DNA of 14,149 bases from Zelonia costaricensis (GCA_030849075.1 JASAOO010002935.1:1-14149), one strand, 5' to 3'. Shown: positions 1 through 8,399, numbered from the stretch's first letter. The notes: generated by a model not told the origin, from the letters alone. Made by a program: numbers and translations.

Positions 1-516
1 TTTTTATTATTGTCACCTGTGCTTCTTCTTGCGCGCTGCCTTGATTCTCGAACCGGATTTACCTCCTCCTCGCATCTTCTCGTTTCCTTTTCTGGTGTGC
101 GTCTCCGCTCTCGTCGACTGGCCACCGCCACCACCACCACCCCTGCTTTTCTCCGTCAGCTCACTTTCGCACCTCGTTGCCCTCGCTTCTCCATTCCGCG
201 TTCGGCCACAGAGCACGACACGCGAGGTCCAGAGCCCCCCGACTCAGCAGCAGCACACGCGCACTGACTCCCCTCCCGATCCTCCATCTTGCTTCTATTC
301 CTAGCTCCCTTTCCTACCCCCCCCCTCCTCCTTTGGCAGCGCCCAGCCGAATCGGTACGTGCTCCACCTGCGCGCTCCCCGCCCCGCCCCCCTCCGTCTT
401 TTGCCTCTCTATTATTACTCGCCTTTTCCCCGCCCGTGTGTCTGTGACCGCTCGAGCTGACGCGGCTGGCGAATCTTGTTTTCCTGGGGGAACCGCCGCT
501 TTGCATTGAGGCCCTT

Positions 517-547
<31 letters not shown>

Positions 548-550
548 GTG
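517..550 (+). repeat. (TG)n microsatellite
   Basis: TG dinucleotides run 517-542 and resume after one CG at 545-550. Such tracts are common in Leishmania non-coding DNA. Confidence 0.9.
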
Positions 551-712
551 AGTAAGTCGTGTTGGGGAACTTCACTACCTTTTCTGGCTGTTTTCTCGGG
601 CTTCCTGGCACGCTCTGTCATCGGCATCTGTTCTTGTTGTCGTCGTTGGCCCTCCCTGGCTTCCGCCTCGTGGCTGTCCGCAAGCGTCCTCGTCGGCGTC
701 GTGGTTTTGCTC

Positions 713-734
713 GTGTGTGTGTGTGTGTGTGTGT
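713..734 (+). repeat. (GT)n microsatellite
   Basis: Eleven uninterrupted GT units are present. Confidence 0.9.
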
Positions 735-1142
735 CTGGCAGCGTGACGGGTGCACATAAATCCGCCCCCATCATCCCTCCCCTTCCTCTCTCTCTCCCTC
801 GAGCACGCTTCTTAGCCCTCTTCCGACTCGCATCCATTGCGCATCTCGTCATCGCCGCGTGCCGCGACTTGCCTTGTCTTCTGTGGTTTCGTTTTTCTCT
901 TGTGAGTTGTTGGATTTCTCATTGGCCACCATACTGATCTATTTCTTGATTGCTTGTTTCATTCGTTTTCTTCTTCTTCGCTTCACACGCGGACGCGTGT
1001 ACTCGTCTTTTTCGTTGTCGCTGCTGCATTTTTCTATCTTTCCTTTCGCCCCCTTTTTTTCCATCTCAGTGCGCGTCTGTTTGCTTTTTGTGTGCTCCGC
1101 TGGCCGAAGTGCGCGTTGCTCTTCAGCCTTGCCGCTGTCTAT

Positions 1143-1177
1143 TCTCCCCTCCCCTTCCCCCCCCCCCCAGCCCTCAG
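1143..1177 (+). promoter_or_regulatory. candidate distal SL acceptor pair (AG 1169-1170 and 1176-1177)
   Basis: A C-rich tract of about 25 bases runs into two closely spaced CAG triplets, followed by an A/C-rich stretch and a CA repeat. The composition change from pyrimidine tract to A/C-rich resembles a trans-splice junction. Use for the gene at 5414 would imply a leader above 4 kb. Confidence 0.3.
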
Positions 1178-1189
1178 AAAGACGCACGC

Positions 1190-1213
1190 ACACGCACACA
1201 CACATACACACAT
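1190..1213 (+). repeat. imperfect (CA)n tract
   Basis: CA repeats are interrupted by CG and TA steps. This is one of only two CA-oriented tracts in the window; nearly all other dinucleotide tracts are TG on the + strand. Confidence 0.8.
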
Positions 1214-1419
1214 TCACTTCCTCACGACCGAAAGACCCAATCTATTCCGTTCTCCCCACCCCTCCCCCTGCCCTCCGTGGTCCACGCTTTGATTCACCGT
1301 CATTCGTCGTCTTCCTCAACATATTGTTGTCTCCTCGCCTTCCCCCCTCCCTCCATCCCTCCCTCCCTCTCTTGCCCCGTTCACTGCCCTACGCCACACC
1401 TCGACCACTGCCGAACCCT

Positions 1420-1433
1420 AAAAAAAAAAAAAA
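1420..1433 (+). repeat. A14 homopolymer followed by a non-pyrimidine segment (1434-1500)
   Basis: Fourteen A residues interrupt a long pyrimidine-rich stretch and are followed by about 65 bases of balanced, A/G-rich sequence before the C/T bias returns near 1501. It could be a retroposon tail or a slippage product; no partner element is recognisable. Confidence 0.85.
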
Positions 1434-2476
1434 GAAGACTCACCAGTCGGGGCTTGCAAGAAACTGAAGCGCAGGATTGAGAATAAGACATCAAACACAG
1501 GACCTCTCCCCTCCGTTTCTCCTTCTTTTCTCCTCTTAGTTACCGGCAGGGTTCCTTCCTGCTTTCCCACGTCTGCGTTCCTCGTAGTGCCTCGGCGCAC
1601 CTGCTTCGCTTGTTTGTTTGTTTTCTTTCTCCGTGAGCTCCGCGTGCGTGCTTCCCACTTTCCCACTTTTTTGTTGTGCGTCGGTGTCTGTGCGTGACTG
1701 CGTGGTGTGTCTGTTGGCACAATCCGTTCTTACTTGATCTCCATTCGCACGTCGCATCCTTTTTTTTTCTTTTCTACCTTTCTCTCTTTTTTTTTTTACG
1801 CCGACGGCGACGTAACCTCGCGCGCAACCTTCCACGTAGACCCGTACCCCGCAGACACAGCTCCTCTGAAGCGTTGGGCCAGATCAGCTCTGATTGTTGC
1901 TCTGCATTTTCCTTTTTTTTTTCTCGCTTCCTCTTTTCTTCTCCGGTGACTGCGTTCGTCTCTGTGTGTGTCGATTGTCCGGCTCTTTTTTTTTCTTTTC
2001 CATTACTGCTCTGGGTAGCTGTTGGCGCTCACTGGCTGTCTTGTGACGGTGTCTTTCCTTCTCCACCTCGTGGTCTCTGACTCTCCTTTTTTTTTTCTCG
2101 GCCTCCGCCGCCTTCCTCTGTGGTTACCCCCCTTTTTTTTTGTCTTCAAGCAGTGGACGCTGCTGGTCGCTTCTTGTGTTCTTCTCGTGCTGTCTATCAT
2201 CTCTTTCGCTCTCTTTGCTGGATCATACTCGCGCCGTTCGTCATCAGCGCACACTCGCTTCTTGTGTCCGTAGTCAAGGCATCGCCACCACCCCCCTCCC
2301 CAGCCCCTCCCCCCCCTGCCGCCACGCCAACGCTCTAGAAAAAAAAAAGGGGCCCTTTCTGGTCAAGACAGTGCTTATCGCCGCTGCTGTTGCCCAACGC
2401 ATCCCTCGACTTTCTCGTTGTTTTTTTCTTTCATACTTCGCCTTTTTTTTTTTTTGTTTGGTCGCGTGTGAGTGCC

Positions 2477-2596
2477 TGTGTGTGTGTGTTTGTGTTTGCG
2501 CGTGTGTATAAGCTTTGTATCTCTAGCTGTGTAAACGGTAGCTGCCGCGCGCGCGTAGTACTTGTGTGTGTGTGTGTGTGAGTGTGTGTGAGTGTG
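2477..2596 (+). repeat. cluster of TG tracts (2477-2500 and 2563-2596)
   Basis: Two TG-rich tracts are separated by about 60 bases of mixed sequence that includes a GCGCGCGCG alternating run near 2546-2555. Interruptions within the tracts are GA, TT or CG, never a step creating ATG. Confidence 0.85.
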
Positions 2597-3054
2597 CTTG
2601 CCTATCGGTGCGCCCCTGCGCTTTCTCATCTTCCTCGCTTCCTTGTTTCACCGTGACGGGTTCCCTCTCACCACCTCGGGTTTTATTCTGGTTTTGCTTG
2701 CCTTTTTTGCCGGATCACCGTTCGTCCCTCTCCGTCTTCCTCCTCTCCCGCGCTTTCGTTCTTTCTCACTCTCTCTCTCTCTCCATCTCGTCTGTTCCCT
2801 CCTCCTTTCTGTGGTTGTGCCCCGCGTGCGCCTTCTCATCTCCAGTGAAGTCCCTTGTCCCTCATCGCTTTGTTGTCCTGCACAAACGTGCTCATTTATC
2901 ACCGTGTCGTGCTCCGCGTTTCCTTCCAGTCTTGACTGCTTTTTTTTTTTTTTTTGATTTCCCCTTTTCCCCTTTTTTTGTTGTTGCTGCCACCTTGACG
3001 CCACGTACGTGTGTGCGCTCCTCCTCTCTCTTCCCACCTTTCCCTCTTCCCCAC

Positions 3055-3082
3055 CTCACCCTCCTCCTTCCCCCCCCCTCAG
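3055..3082 (+). promoter_or_regulatory. candidate distal SL acceptor (AG 3081-3082)
   Basis: A long C/T tract ends in CCCTCAG at 3082 and is followed by mixed-composition sequence. If used for the gene at 5414 it would yield a leader of about 2.3 kb. It is as strong by eye as the proximal sites. Confidence 0.3.
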
Positions 3083-3446
3083 TGCTGTGAATTCTTGTCT
3101 TCGCCTTGTGTCATCGGGAATTCCGTGCTGACGACGAACTCGCGCTACTCCATCGCTGTAGTTTTCTTTCTGGTTTCGTCTGTTTCACCTTCTCGATCAA
3201 GAAGGAAAAAGCAGAAGAAACGAAAAAAAAAGCTCTCTCTCTTATCTTCGTGTTGCTTCCTGTGACTGTCTCTCGATTGCGCCTCGGCGTGCGCGCTTTT
3301 CCTTTCCATCTTTCTCTTGTGTTAAGCCTGTTCTGTTGCGCTTCTGCCTTTCCTCTCTTCCCCTCTTCCCCTCTTTCCCCCCTCCTCCTTCGTCCTCCTC
3401 CCCCCCCCCCCCACCTTTGCTGTTCCCCCCGCCCCATTCTGGTTTT

Positions 3447-3462
3447 AAGAGCTTGAGCTCTT
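3447..3462 (+). other. 16-base perfect palindrome, potential short hairpin
   Basis: AAGAGCT and AGCTCTT flank a TG centre. As RNA this can fold as a six-pair stem with a UUGA loop. It stands out because the surrounding C/T-rich leader has little self-complementarity. Confidence 0.7.
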
Positions 3463-3682
3463 GTCCTGCTTTTTTTTTTCCTTTCTTCCTCTCCTCCCCC
3501 GACCACCTCGCTAACCATTTTTTCGCTTTGTTGTTTGCTTTTGTGTTGAGCTCCTCTCTCTCCGCCCTCTTCTTTTCTTCGCTACGGATCGCGGCGCATC
3601 GGCGTCGTGCTTGTTTTTGGCACCCCGTACGCACGGTTGGAGAGCTTCACGAAGCAACCTACTCAACGTCTGCCGACTAGCG

Positions 3683-3747
3683 TGCAGGTACGTACTAGAG
3701 CTGCAGGCGTACGTGTCCACTGTGTGGCATTCGTAAAAAAAAAAAAA
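3683..3747 (+). other. mixed-composition block with short repeats and an A13 run
   Basis: TGCAGGTACGTA at 3683-3694 is nearly repeated as TGCAGGCGTACGTG at 3702-3715, and GTACGTAC at 3688-3695 is palindromic. An A13 run at 3735-3747 closes the block, after which the C/T-rich sequence resumes. Function is not recognisable. Confidence 0.6.
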
Positions 3748-4268
3748 GGAAACAGTGCTCGCTGACTGCTTCTCCTTTTTTCTACTTCTTATTTCCCACT
3801 CCATCGACTTCAGCGTCGCTCGTTTTCCCTGTGGCCTTGCTTTTGTTGTCTGTTTTGCCCTCCCGTTGCAGCCTTCCGCATCTTTCTTCCCCCCCCCTTT
3901 CGCTCTTACGTTCCGGTATATTCGCCTTTCGTGTCTTTTTTTTTCTTTTTGTTCTTCCCTGCCGACTCCCTGGCTTGTCTGCCCGTCTCGCACGCGCTTC
4001 TCCATCCTCCAGCCATTCCTCACTCCCCCACCCCACCCCTTCCACCCCCGCACCCGCAAACTCACGCACGCACGCCTGGACAACGACGAATAAACACGCA
4101 CACGAACCCTTCTCTCTCTCCCCCTTGTCTTCCTTCTCCCCTCATTCCTCCCCTTTCATTCGTTGGTGTATCACCATCTGTACGCGCCACCATTTTCTGT
4201 GTCGTCGTCGTCTCGCGCCCTTCACCCTCCCGCCGCGTGTGTGTCTGTTTCCCTCTTGCGTGTGTGCT

Positions 4269-4302
4269 TGTGTGTGTGTGTGTGTGTGTGTGCGTGTGTG
4301 TT
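4269..4302 (+). repeat. (TG)n microsatellite
   Basis: TG repeats run nearly uninterrupted, with one CG step close to the right end. Confidence 0.9.
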
Positions 4303-4492
4303 TGGCTTCTCTCGTTCCCACTTCTTTTTTTTCTCGCTTTCCCTCCTCCACGTCCTCTTGCCTTCTTTCTGTTTTTGATCCGACTTGGCCTCACGTGACG
4401 TGGTGCAGCAACACCTGGCGAGACTACCCGCTCGGTACGTGCCCTCTTCTGTGTCTATCTTATTTCTGTTTGTGGTGTGTCACCTTCGGCGA

Positions 4493-4515
4493 GTGTGTGT
4501 GTTTGTGTGTGTGTA
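4493..4515 (+). repeat. imperfect (GT)n tract
   Basis: GT units have one TT interruption and end in GTACGT. Confidence 0.75.
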
Positions 4516-4834
4516 CGTCTCTGCCTTTCTCTCTCTCCCCCGTTTTCGCTTTCCCCGTGTTTGTGATTGCCATTGTGTGTCCCTGAGCGCGGCCCCGGAC
4601 ACCCCGTCCTCCTCTCCCCCCCTCCCCCCCCCCTCGCCCCTCCCCCGCTCTCTCTTCTGTAGTTCTTTCTTTCGTTGACCACCGTACTCCTCTCCTGCCC
4701 TTTGCGTTTTCTTCTGTTCCTTCCTTCGTACTGGTCCGCCTCGTGGTTCGTGTGATCGACTTCCTTTCGCGTGGTGACTACTTCTTCTTTTTTTTAAACG
4801 TGTGTTTGTCTGATCTTGTCTACGCGTGGCGTTC

Positions 4835-4899
4835 GCGTCTCTTCTCTTCCTCCTTTTTTCCTCTTCTGTGAAAACAAAAACCCCCGAAACACACAACAG
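4835..4899 (+). promoter_or_regulatory. candidate SL acceptor (tract 4835-4867, AG 4898-4899) followed by A-rich leader
   Basis: A T/C tract runs to about 4867 and is followed by an A/C-rich stretch (4870-4920) whose first AG is at 4898-4899. The abrupt change from pyrimidine to A-rich sequence with CAACAG and AACAAC elements is typical of the start of a trans-spliced leader. It would give a 5' UTR of about 514 nt. Confidence 0.4.
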
Positions 4900-5007
4900 C
4901 AACAACAAAGAACAATCACCGCTGTCTCACTGGCACTCTCTTGTGTTTGTTCGCGATTCCCACTTCTTACTGTTGCATCCTCTCCATCTCCGCCGCGCTA
5001 CTCCTCA

Positions 5008-5041
5008 CTTCTCCCGCCCCCCCCCTCCCCCTCCCCCTCAG
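5008..5041 (+). promoter_or_regulatory. candidate SL trans-splice acceptor (polypyrimidine tract plus AG 5040-5041)
   Basis: An almost pure C/T tract of about 30 bases ends in CTCAG at 5037-5041. This is among the best acceptors near the gene and would give a 5' UTR of about 372 nt, of ordinary size, without any upstream ATG. In trypanosomatids the first AG after a long pyrimidine tract is usually the SL addition site. Confidence 0.5.
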
Positions 5042-5242
5042 CGTTTTCGCTCCTTGTCTTTCACTGTTGTCTTCTCCCCACCTCCACCACTACCAAACAT
5101 CAGCACCTCTCCCCTCCACCTCGCCCGACACCCTCTGCGCCATTTTTCCTCGTTTTCCTTACGCTTCTCCGTGCGTACTCCCTCCCTCCCTGTTCCTTTC
5201 CCCACTCTGCGCCGCACCTCCTTCTCCGTCCCGCTCGTACGT

Positions 5243-5298
5243 CGCTCTCTCTCTCCCTTCATTCCTGTTTGTTTGCGCGTGTCTGTGCTTGTGCTGAG
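5243..5298 (+). promoter_or_regulatory. candidate SL acceptor closest to the start codon (AG 5297-5298)
   Basis: A pyrimidine-rich stretch from about 5243 to 5275, with TG-rich sequence after it, contains no AG until 5297-5298. Use of this site would leave a leader of about 115 nt. Further AGs at 5351-5352 and 5369-5370 are weaker because no pyrimidine tract directly precedes them. Confidence 0.35.
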
Positions 5299-5413
5299 GA
5301 GCATCACTACACACGCACGGATCTCTGTTTGCCCTATCGCTGCTTCGCGTAGCGTTTACGCACTCCACAGGAAACACGGGCGCGTTCACGGAACCGCCAG
5401 CCCTGCAGAGCCT

Positions 5414-7126
5414 ATGTCGGCATCGCAGAGCGGCCAGTCTGCGTTGTGGCTCTCCTCACAGTCCCCCAACACCAGCAGCGCCACCGCAGCCTCCGACCCG
5501 AGAGCGCTTCATAGCAGCCCCAATAACTCCGGTGCCTCGCTCGAACGCAGCCGCGTCAACAGTTTCTCCACTACCGACACCGTTGCCGCACCGATGCACG
5601 CGTCGAGCCCCATCGCCACCACCGCCCCAAGCGGCGGCACCGCGGCGTCGACTTCCACCAGCGCGGTACGGCGCGACCCGACGCAGGCGACGATGGCGCA
5701 CGACACACACACCACCGTCGTTAACGCTCGACAGCAGGGCGACGAAGGACGGGCCGGCAACTCCGTGGTGACCTACCGCACCCCCGCTGCTCTGCGTCCC
5801 CGACTTGAGGCGGCGCCGCCGCAGCCGCCACAACGTCAGCAACAGCACCAACAGACGACGCCCATGACGCCGCCGAACGTTGGCGGACAGTCCGAGTTCG
5901 CCTTTGCGCGCGAGTCAGTGCCGTGCGTCGCCGACGTCTCGGACATCAGCACGCCCAATACGAACATCTACCAGCTCCGTGGTCTCCCCTTCGCGACCAC
6001 CGTGGATGACGTTAGGGCGCTTCTGGCCTCTGTGCCGGAGTACAAGCAGCTCGATGTCGGCTTCTTCGAAACCCACGAGTGCTCTGGCAATGCGTTTGTG
6101 GAGCTGTTCGACGACACGTACAAGGAAAATCTCATTGCCCTCAACAACTGCCGCATCGTCGTACCAGGCGAGTTCCGGCGGACGGCGGATGGACGAAAGC
6201 GGGAGCGCTACCTCGAAGTGTTCCCGGCTGCCATGGGCCGGCGGGAAAGCGTGCTGTATAACGACGCGCACTCGACGCCGCGGCGGGGGCCGCAGCGGCA
6301 GCCACGCCCGACGGCGCCGGCGGCAAACCCCGCGGCCCTCGGGCTCCCCATGATGAACCCGCAGCTGGACCCCATGAGCGGGTCGCTATCGTTTCTCTCG
6401 ACCCGGCAGGTGTTTCTCGTGGAGCAGCCTCAGCACGCACCGCCACAGCCGCAGGGCTTGCGCGAGGGTAGTGCGTGGCTCTACGTGCCCCGGCCGTCGC
6501 CAGTAACACTTGCAGAGCCTCGCCCCGCGCCGGTCGCCTCCTCGAGCTCGTCCCCGTCGCACTTCTCCGAAGTCTCACCCCTCTTCCACTCGCAGGACGG
6601 GACCTGGCCGACGTACTTGATGCCCACGACACAGCAGCAGTTTTCCCCACCAGGGGCGTACTATCCGCAGCAGCCACCACCGCAGCCGCAGCCGCAACAG
6701 CCGCAGTCGTACCTGCCCGCCTCCGCCCACCCCGGGCTGCTCCGCTTGCCCGCCTCGCTCGTTGGAGAACAAGCGGCGCCGACGCTGGTGCGCCTGCACG
6801 ACGGCGGCTGTGGCGCCAGCAGCACCTCGACGCCGCTGAACCTGTACCAGATTGTCAACTCGTACACCGTGCAGCAGCAACAGCAACATCAGCAGCACCT
6901 GTCGCCGCCACAGCATCAACCCCTGTCACCGCCGCTGTCGCAGTCGCAGTCGCAGTCGCAGTCGCAACCCTCCCTCTACTCTATCTGTGATGGCTCGTAC
7001 GTGCTGCTGCCCGCACCGGCGGCCCAGGCTCCGGCGCAGGCGGGCTACTACGTCGCCACATCGCCGGCACCGATCTCGCAGCAGCCGACGTTCTACTATA
7101 CCGGTGGTGGCGCGGCAACACTTTAG
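5414..7126 (+). CDS. RNA-binding protein with one hnRNP F/H-type quasi-RRM and long low-complexity flanks
   Basis: The predicted protein is 570 residues, ending at TAG 7124-7126. ATG 5414 is the first ATG on the + strand in the window, and composition changes from pyrimidine-rich to balanced, GC3-rich coding sequence close to it. Residues 1-183 are Ser/Thr/Ala-rich, then Pro/Gln-rich. Residues about 184-272 form an RRM fold of the quasi-RRM type: NIYQLRGLPF (184-193) in the RNP2 position, CSGNAFVELF (223-232) in the RNP1 position and ERYLEVF (264-270) as last strand. This trio matches hnRNP F/H, GRSF1 and ESRP-like domains, which lack the usual RNP aromatics and bind G-rich RNA. The C-terminal 300 residues are disordered-looking: Pro/Gln repeat 418-431, QQQQQHQQH 487-495, SQ repeat 510-518 and a Tyr-rich tail. 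No signal peptide or membrane segment is seen. It probably acts in mRNA processing, stability or translation; the specific role is unknown. Trypanosomatid F/H proteins are known mRNA regulators, but orthology is not established here. Confidence 0.93.
   Translation: MSASQSGQSALWLSSQSPNTSSATAASDPRALHSSPNNSGASLERSRVNSFSTTDTVAAPMHASSPIATTAPSGGTAASTSTSAVRRDPTQATMAHDTHTTVVNARQQGDEGRAGNSVVTYRTPAALRPRLEAAPPQPPQRQQQHQQTTPMTPPNVGGQSEFAFARESVPCVADVSDISTPNTNIYQLRGLPFATTVDDVRALLASVPEYKQLDVGFFETHECSGNAFVELFDDTYKENLIALNNCRIVVPGEFRRTADGRKRERYLEVFPAAMGRRESVLYNDAHSTPRRGPQRQPRPTAPAANPAALGLPMMNPQLDPMSGSLSFLSTRQVFLVEQPQHAPPQPQGLREGSAWLYVPRPSPVTLAEPRPAPVASSSSSPSHFSEVSPLFHSQDGTWPTYLMPTTQQQFSPPGAYYPQQPPPQPQPQQPQSYLPASAHPGLLRLPASLVGEQAAPTLVRLHDGGCGASSTSTPLNLYQIVNSYTVQQQQQHQQHLSPPQHQPLSPPLSQSQSQSQSQPSLYSICDGSYVLLPAPAAQAPAQAGYYVATSPAPISQQPTFYYTGGGAATL
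5963..6229 (+). other. quasi-RRM domain coding segment
   Basis: This segment encodes residues 184-272. The first strand carries LRGLPF, the helix after it reads ATTVDDVRALLASV, the third strand carries GNAFVELF, and the last strand carries RYLEVF. In hnRNP F/H-type domains the conserved Arg-Gly-Leu-Pro-Phe loop and the final strand take part in holding G-tract RNA. Only one such domain is present, whereas many family members have two or three. The domain boundaries are estimated from motif spacing, not from an alignment. Confidence 0.85.
6665..7123 (+). other. prion-like Gln/Pro/Tyr-rich C-terminal region of the CDS
   Basis: Residues 418-570 hold a PQ repeat (418-431), a Gln/His run (487-495), four exact CAGTCG hexamer copies at 6941-6964 giving an SQ repeat, and a tail with YY pairs (545-546, 561-562). 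Short aromatic clusters recur: NLYQIVNSYTV at 476-486, SLYSICDGSYVLLPAP at 520-535, GYYVATSPAP at 544-553 and FYYTGGG at 560-566. This is the composition seen in proteins that form RNP condensates; that behaviour is inferred, not shown. Confidence 0.7.
6941..6964 (+). repeat. (CAGTCG)4 hexamer repeat inside the CDS
   Basis: There are four exact tandem copies of CAGTCG, flanked by near copies (CTGTCG before, CAACCC after). They encode the Ser-Gln repeat at residues 510-518. The exact nucleotide identity suggests recent slippage, so copy number may differ between strains. Confidence 0.9.
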
Positions 7127-7153
7127 GATCGAAGGCGGCCGTGAAGAGCCACA

Positions 7154-7170
7154 TTTTTTTTTTTTTTAAG
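7154..7170 (+). promoter_or_regulatory. T14 run plus AAG just after the stop codon
   Basis: A run of 14 T residues starts 28 bases after the stop codon and is followed by AAG. It has the form of a polypyrimidine/AG acceptor, but no reading frame follows, so it is more likely a 3' UTR U-tract or a cryptic site. Confidence 0.35.
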
Positions 7171-7980
7171 TCCCCTCGATGTGAATGCGCCTTCACTAGC
7201 GCGCCCTGTTCTCGTCTGCGCGACGGTGTGTGCGCAACTGTGTGTGTGTATGTGTGTCAGTGAAGTGGGCGGTTCCTCCTTTTTTGTTTCGTGAACGATG
7301 TAGAAACGTGGACAGCGGGGATGTAAGTCGGGGCACGCCGCGCACGAGCAATCGGCTTTTTTGTGTCTGTTTTCCCGCCTCGTTGACGTTCCAGCGAGCT
7401 GTAGAGCGTCCTCAGCACGACGGAAGAGCGAGGGGAGGAGGAACGGACATCGACGCAAAAGGGAGCGCGCGGGCATGAGGCGCTTCATCGACGTCTGCTA
7501 TGCCACAGCACGTGTGGCCCGTCCGAGCTGCTCGTCCGCCGCGTGCAGCCGTCACGGGCTCTTGTTAAGGAGGAGGAGGGGGAAGGGAAAAGAGATTGGG
7601 AGGTGCCGCGCGTTGCCGCCCTCCCTCTTCTCTCTATTTCTGTTTTATGATACCTCCCCCCTCCCTCTGCTTGTCTTTTCCCTTCTCCTTCCTGTACCTA
7701 CTCCTCTGCCTGTCTTCTTCTTTTTTTTTCTGCGCCTTTTGGTGTTCCTGTGTTTCTCTATATACTCTGGTATACGTGTATTTCTACCCGCCTACCCGCC
7801 CCCCGCTCGTCCACTGTCTTCTTTTTCCTCCTCTTGCTCCTTCTTTTCGTTTTCTATCTCGTCTGTCTTGTGTGGCGGTCCCTTTTTTTTTTTCTGGTTT
7901 CCTTGTCGATTACTTTTCTTCTTTTTTTTTGGGTGGGGAGGGAGTGGCACACGCTGACACCTCTTTCCCTCTCATCCGAC

Positions 7981-8002
7981 GTGTGTGTGTGTGTGTGTGT
8001 GT
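7981..8002 (+). repeat. (GT)n microsatellite
   Basis: Eleven GT units are uninterrupted. Confidence 0.9.
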
Positions 8003-8291
8003 TCCTCTCTCACCCTTTGAGCCACCTCTCTCTCCCCCCTCGTTCCTTCCCCATTTTCAAGTGTTTCCTTCCACACCCACCCAACCCGTCTTGTCCAGGT
8101 ATAGCACACTTTTTTTCTTCCTTTTCTTTTGAGATTGGCTTTCGACAAGCTTCTTCCATGTGTGTGTGTGTATGTGCGTTCTCATCATATTCAGCAAGTT
8201 TCACTCTTCCCCATGCCCACCCCTGCCCTTCCCGCCCCCGCCGCTCCCTCCTGCCCCTCTCCTCCCTCGTTGCTTAGCTCCTCCATCTCCC

Positions 8292-8308
8292 TTTTTTTTT
8301 TTTTTTTT
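8292..8308 (+). repeat. T17 homopolymer
   Basis: This is the longest T run noticed in the window. The sequence after it (GATACTCACTGC) has no close AG, so it is a weak acceptor candidate. Confidence 0.9.
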
Positions 8309-8358
8309 GATACTCACTGCTGCGTAATCTTTCTTTTCTTTTCCTGCTGTGGTTGTCA

Positions 8359-8399
8359 CGTGTGTGTGTGTGTGCGTGTGCGTGCGTATGCGTGTGTGA
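8359..8399 (+). repeat. interrupted (TG)n tract
   Basis: TG repeats carry CG and TA steps, including TATG at 8387-8390. Confidence 0.85.

Larger units (their letters stand above)
1..5413 (+). other. ATG-free pyrimidine-rich region upstream of the CDS, candidate giant 5' leader
   Basis: No convincing gene lies here. The + strand is rich in C and T, with T runs, C runs, (TG)n tracts and short A runs. Read through line by line, it contains no ATG before the start codon at 5414, while CAT, TGA and GAT are all frequent. Open frames exist in all three + frames only because pyrimidine-rich DNA has few stops; they read as Ser/Leu/Phe/Pro/Val low-complexity and start at non-ATG codons. Absence of ATG is what selection would produce in a leader scanned by ribosomes. 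It is equally possible that only the 3' part is transcribed leader in any single mRNA, with several alternative SL acceptors. The left boundary lies outside the window or is not recognisable. Confidence 0.6.

Noticed and set aside
859..1467. 202-codon open frame on the + strand
   Set aside because: It has no ATG, is Ser/Leu/Phe/Pro-rich, and runs through a CA repeat and the A14 run as His-Thr and Lys repeats.
3831..4586. 251-codon open frame on the + strand
   Set aside because: It starts at a non-ATG codon, contains a TG microsatellite read as repeated Val/Cys, and shows only pyrimidine-driven composition.
4826..5413. GTG 4826 as start of a 766-residue version of the RNA-binding protein
   Set aside because: The upstream part reads as Ser/Pro/Leu/Phe low complexity translated from a C/T-rich tract, has no ATG, contains the best SL acceptors, and similar non-coding open frames occur throughout the region.
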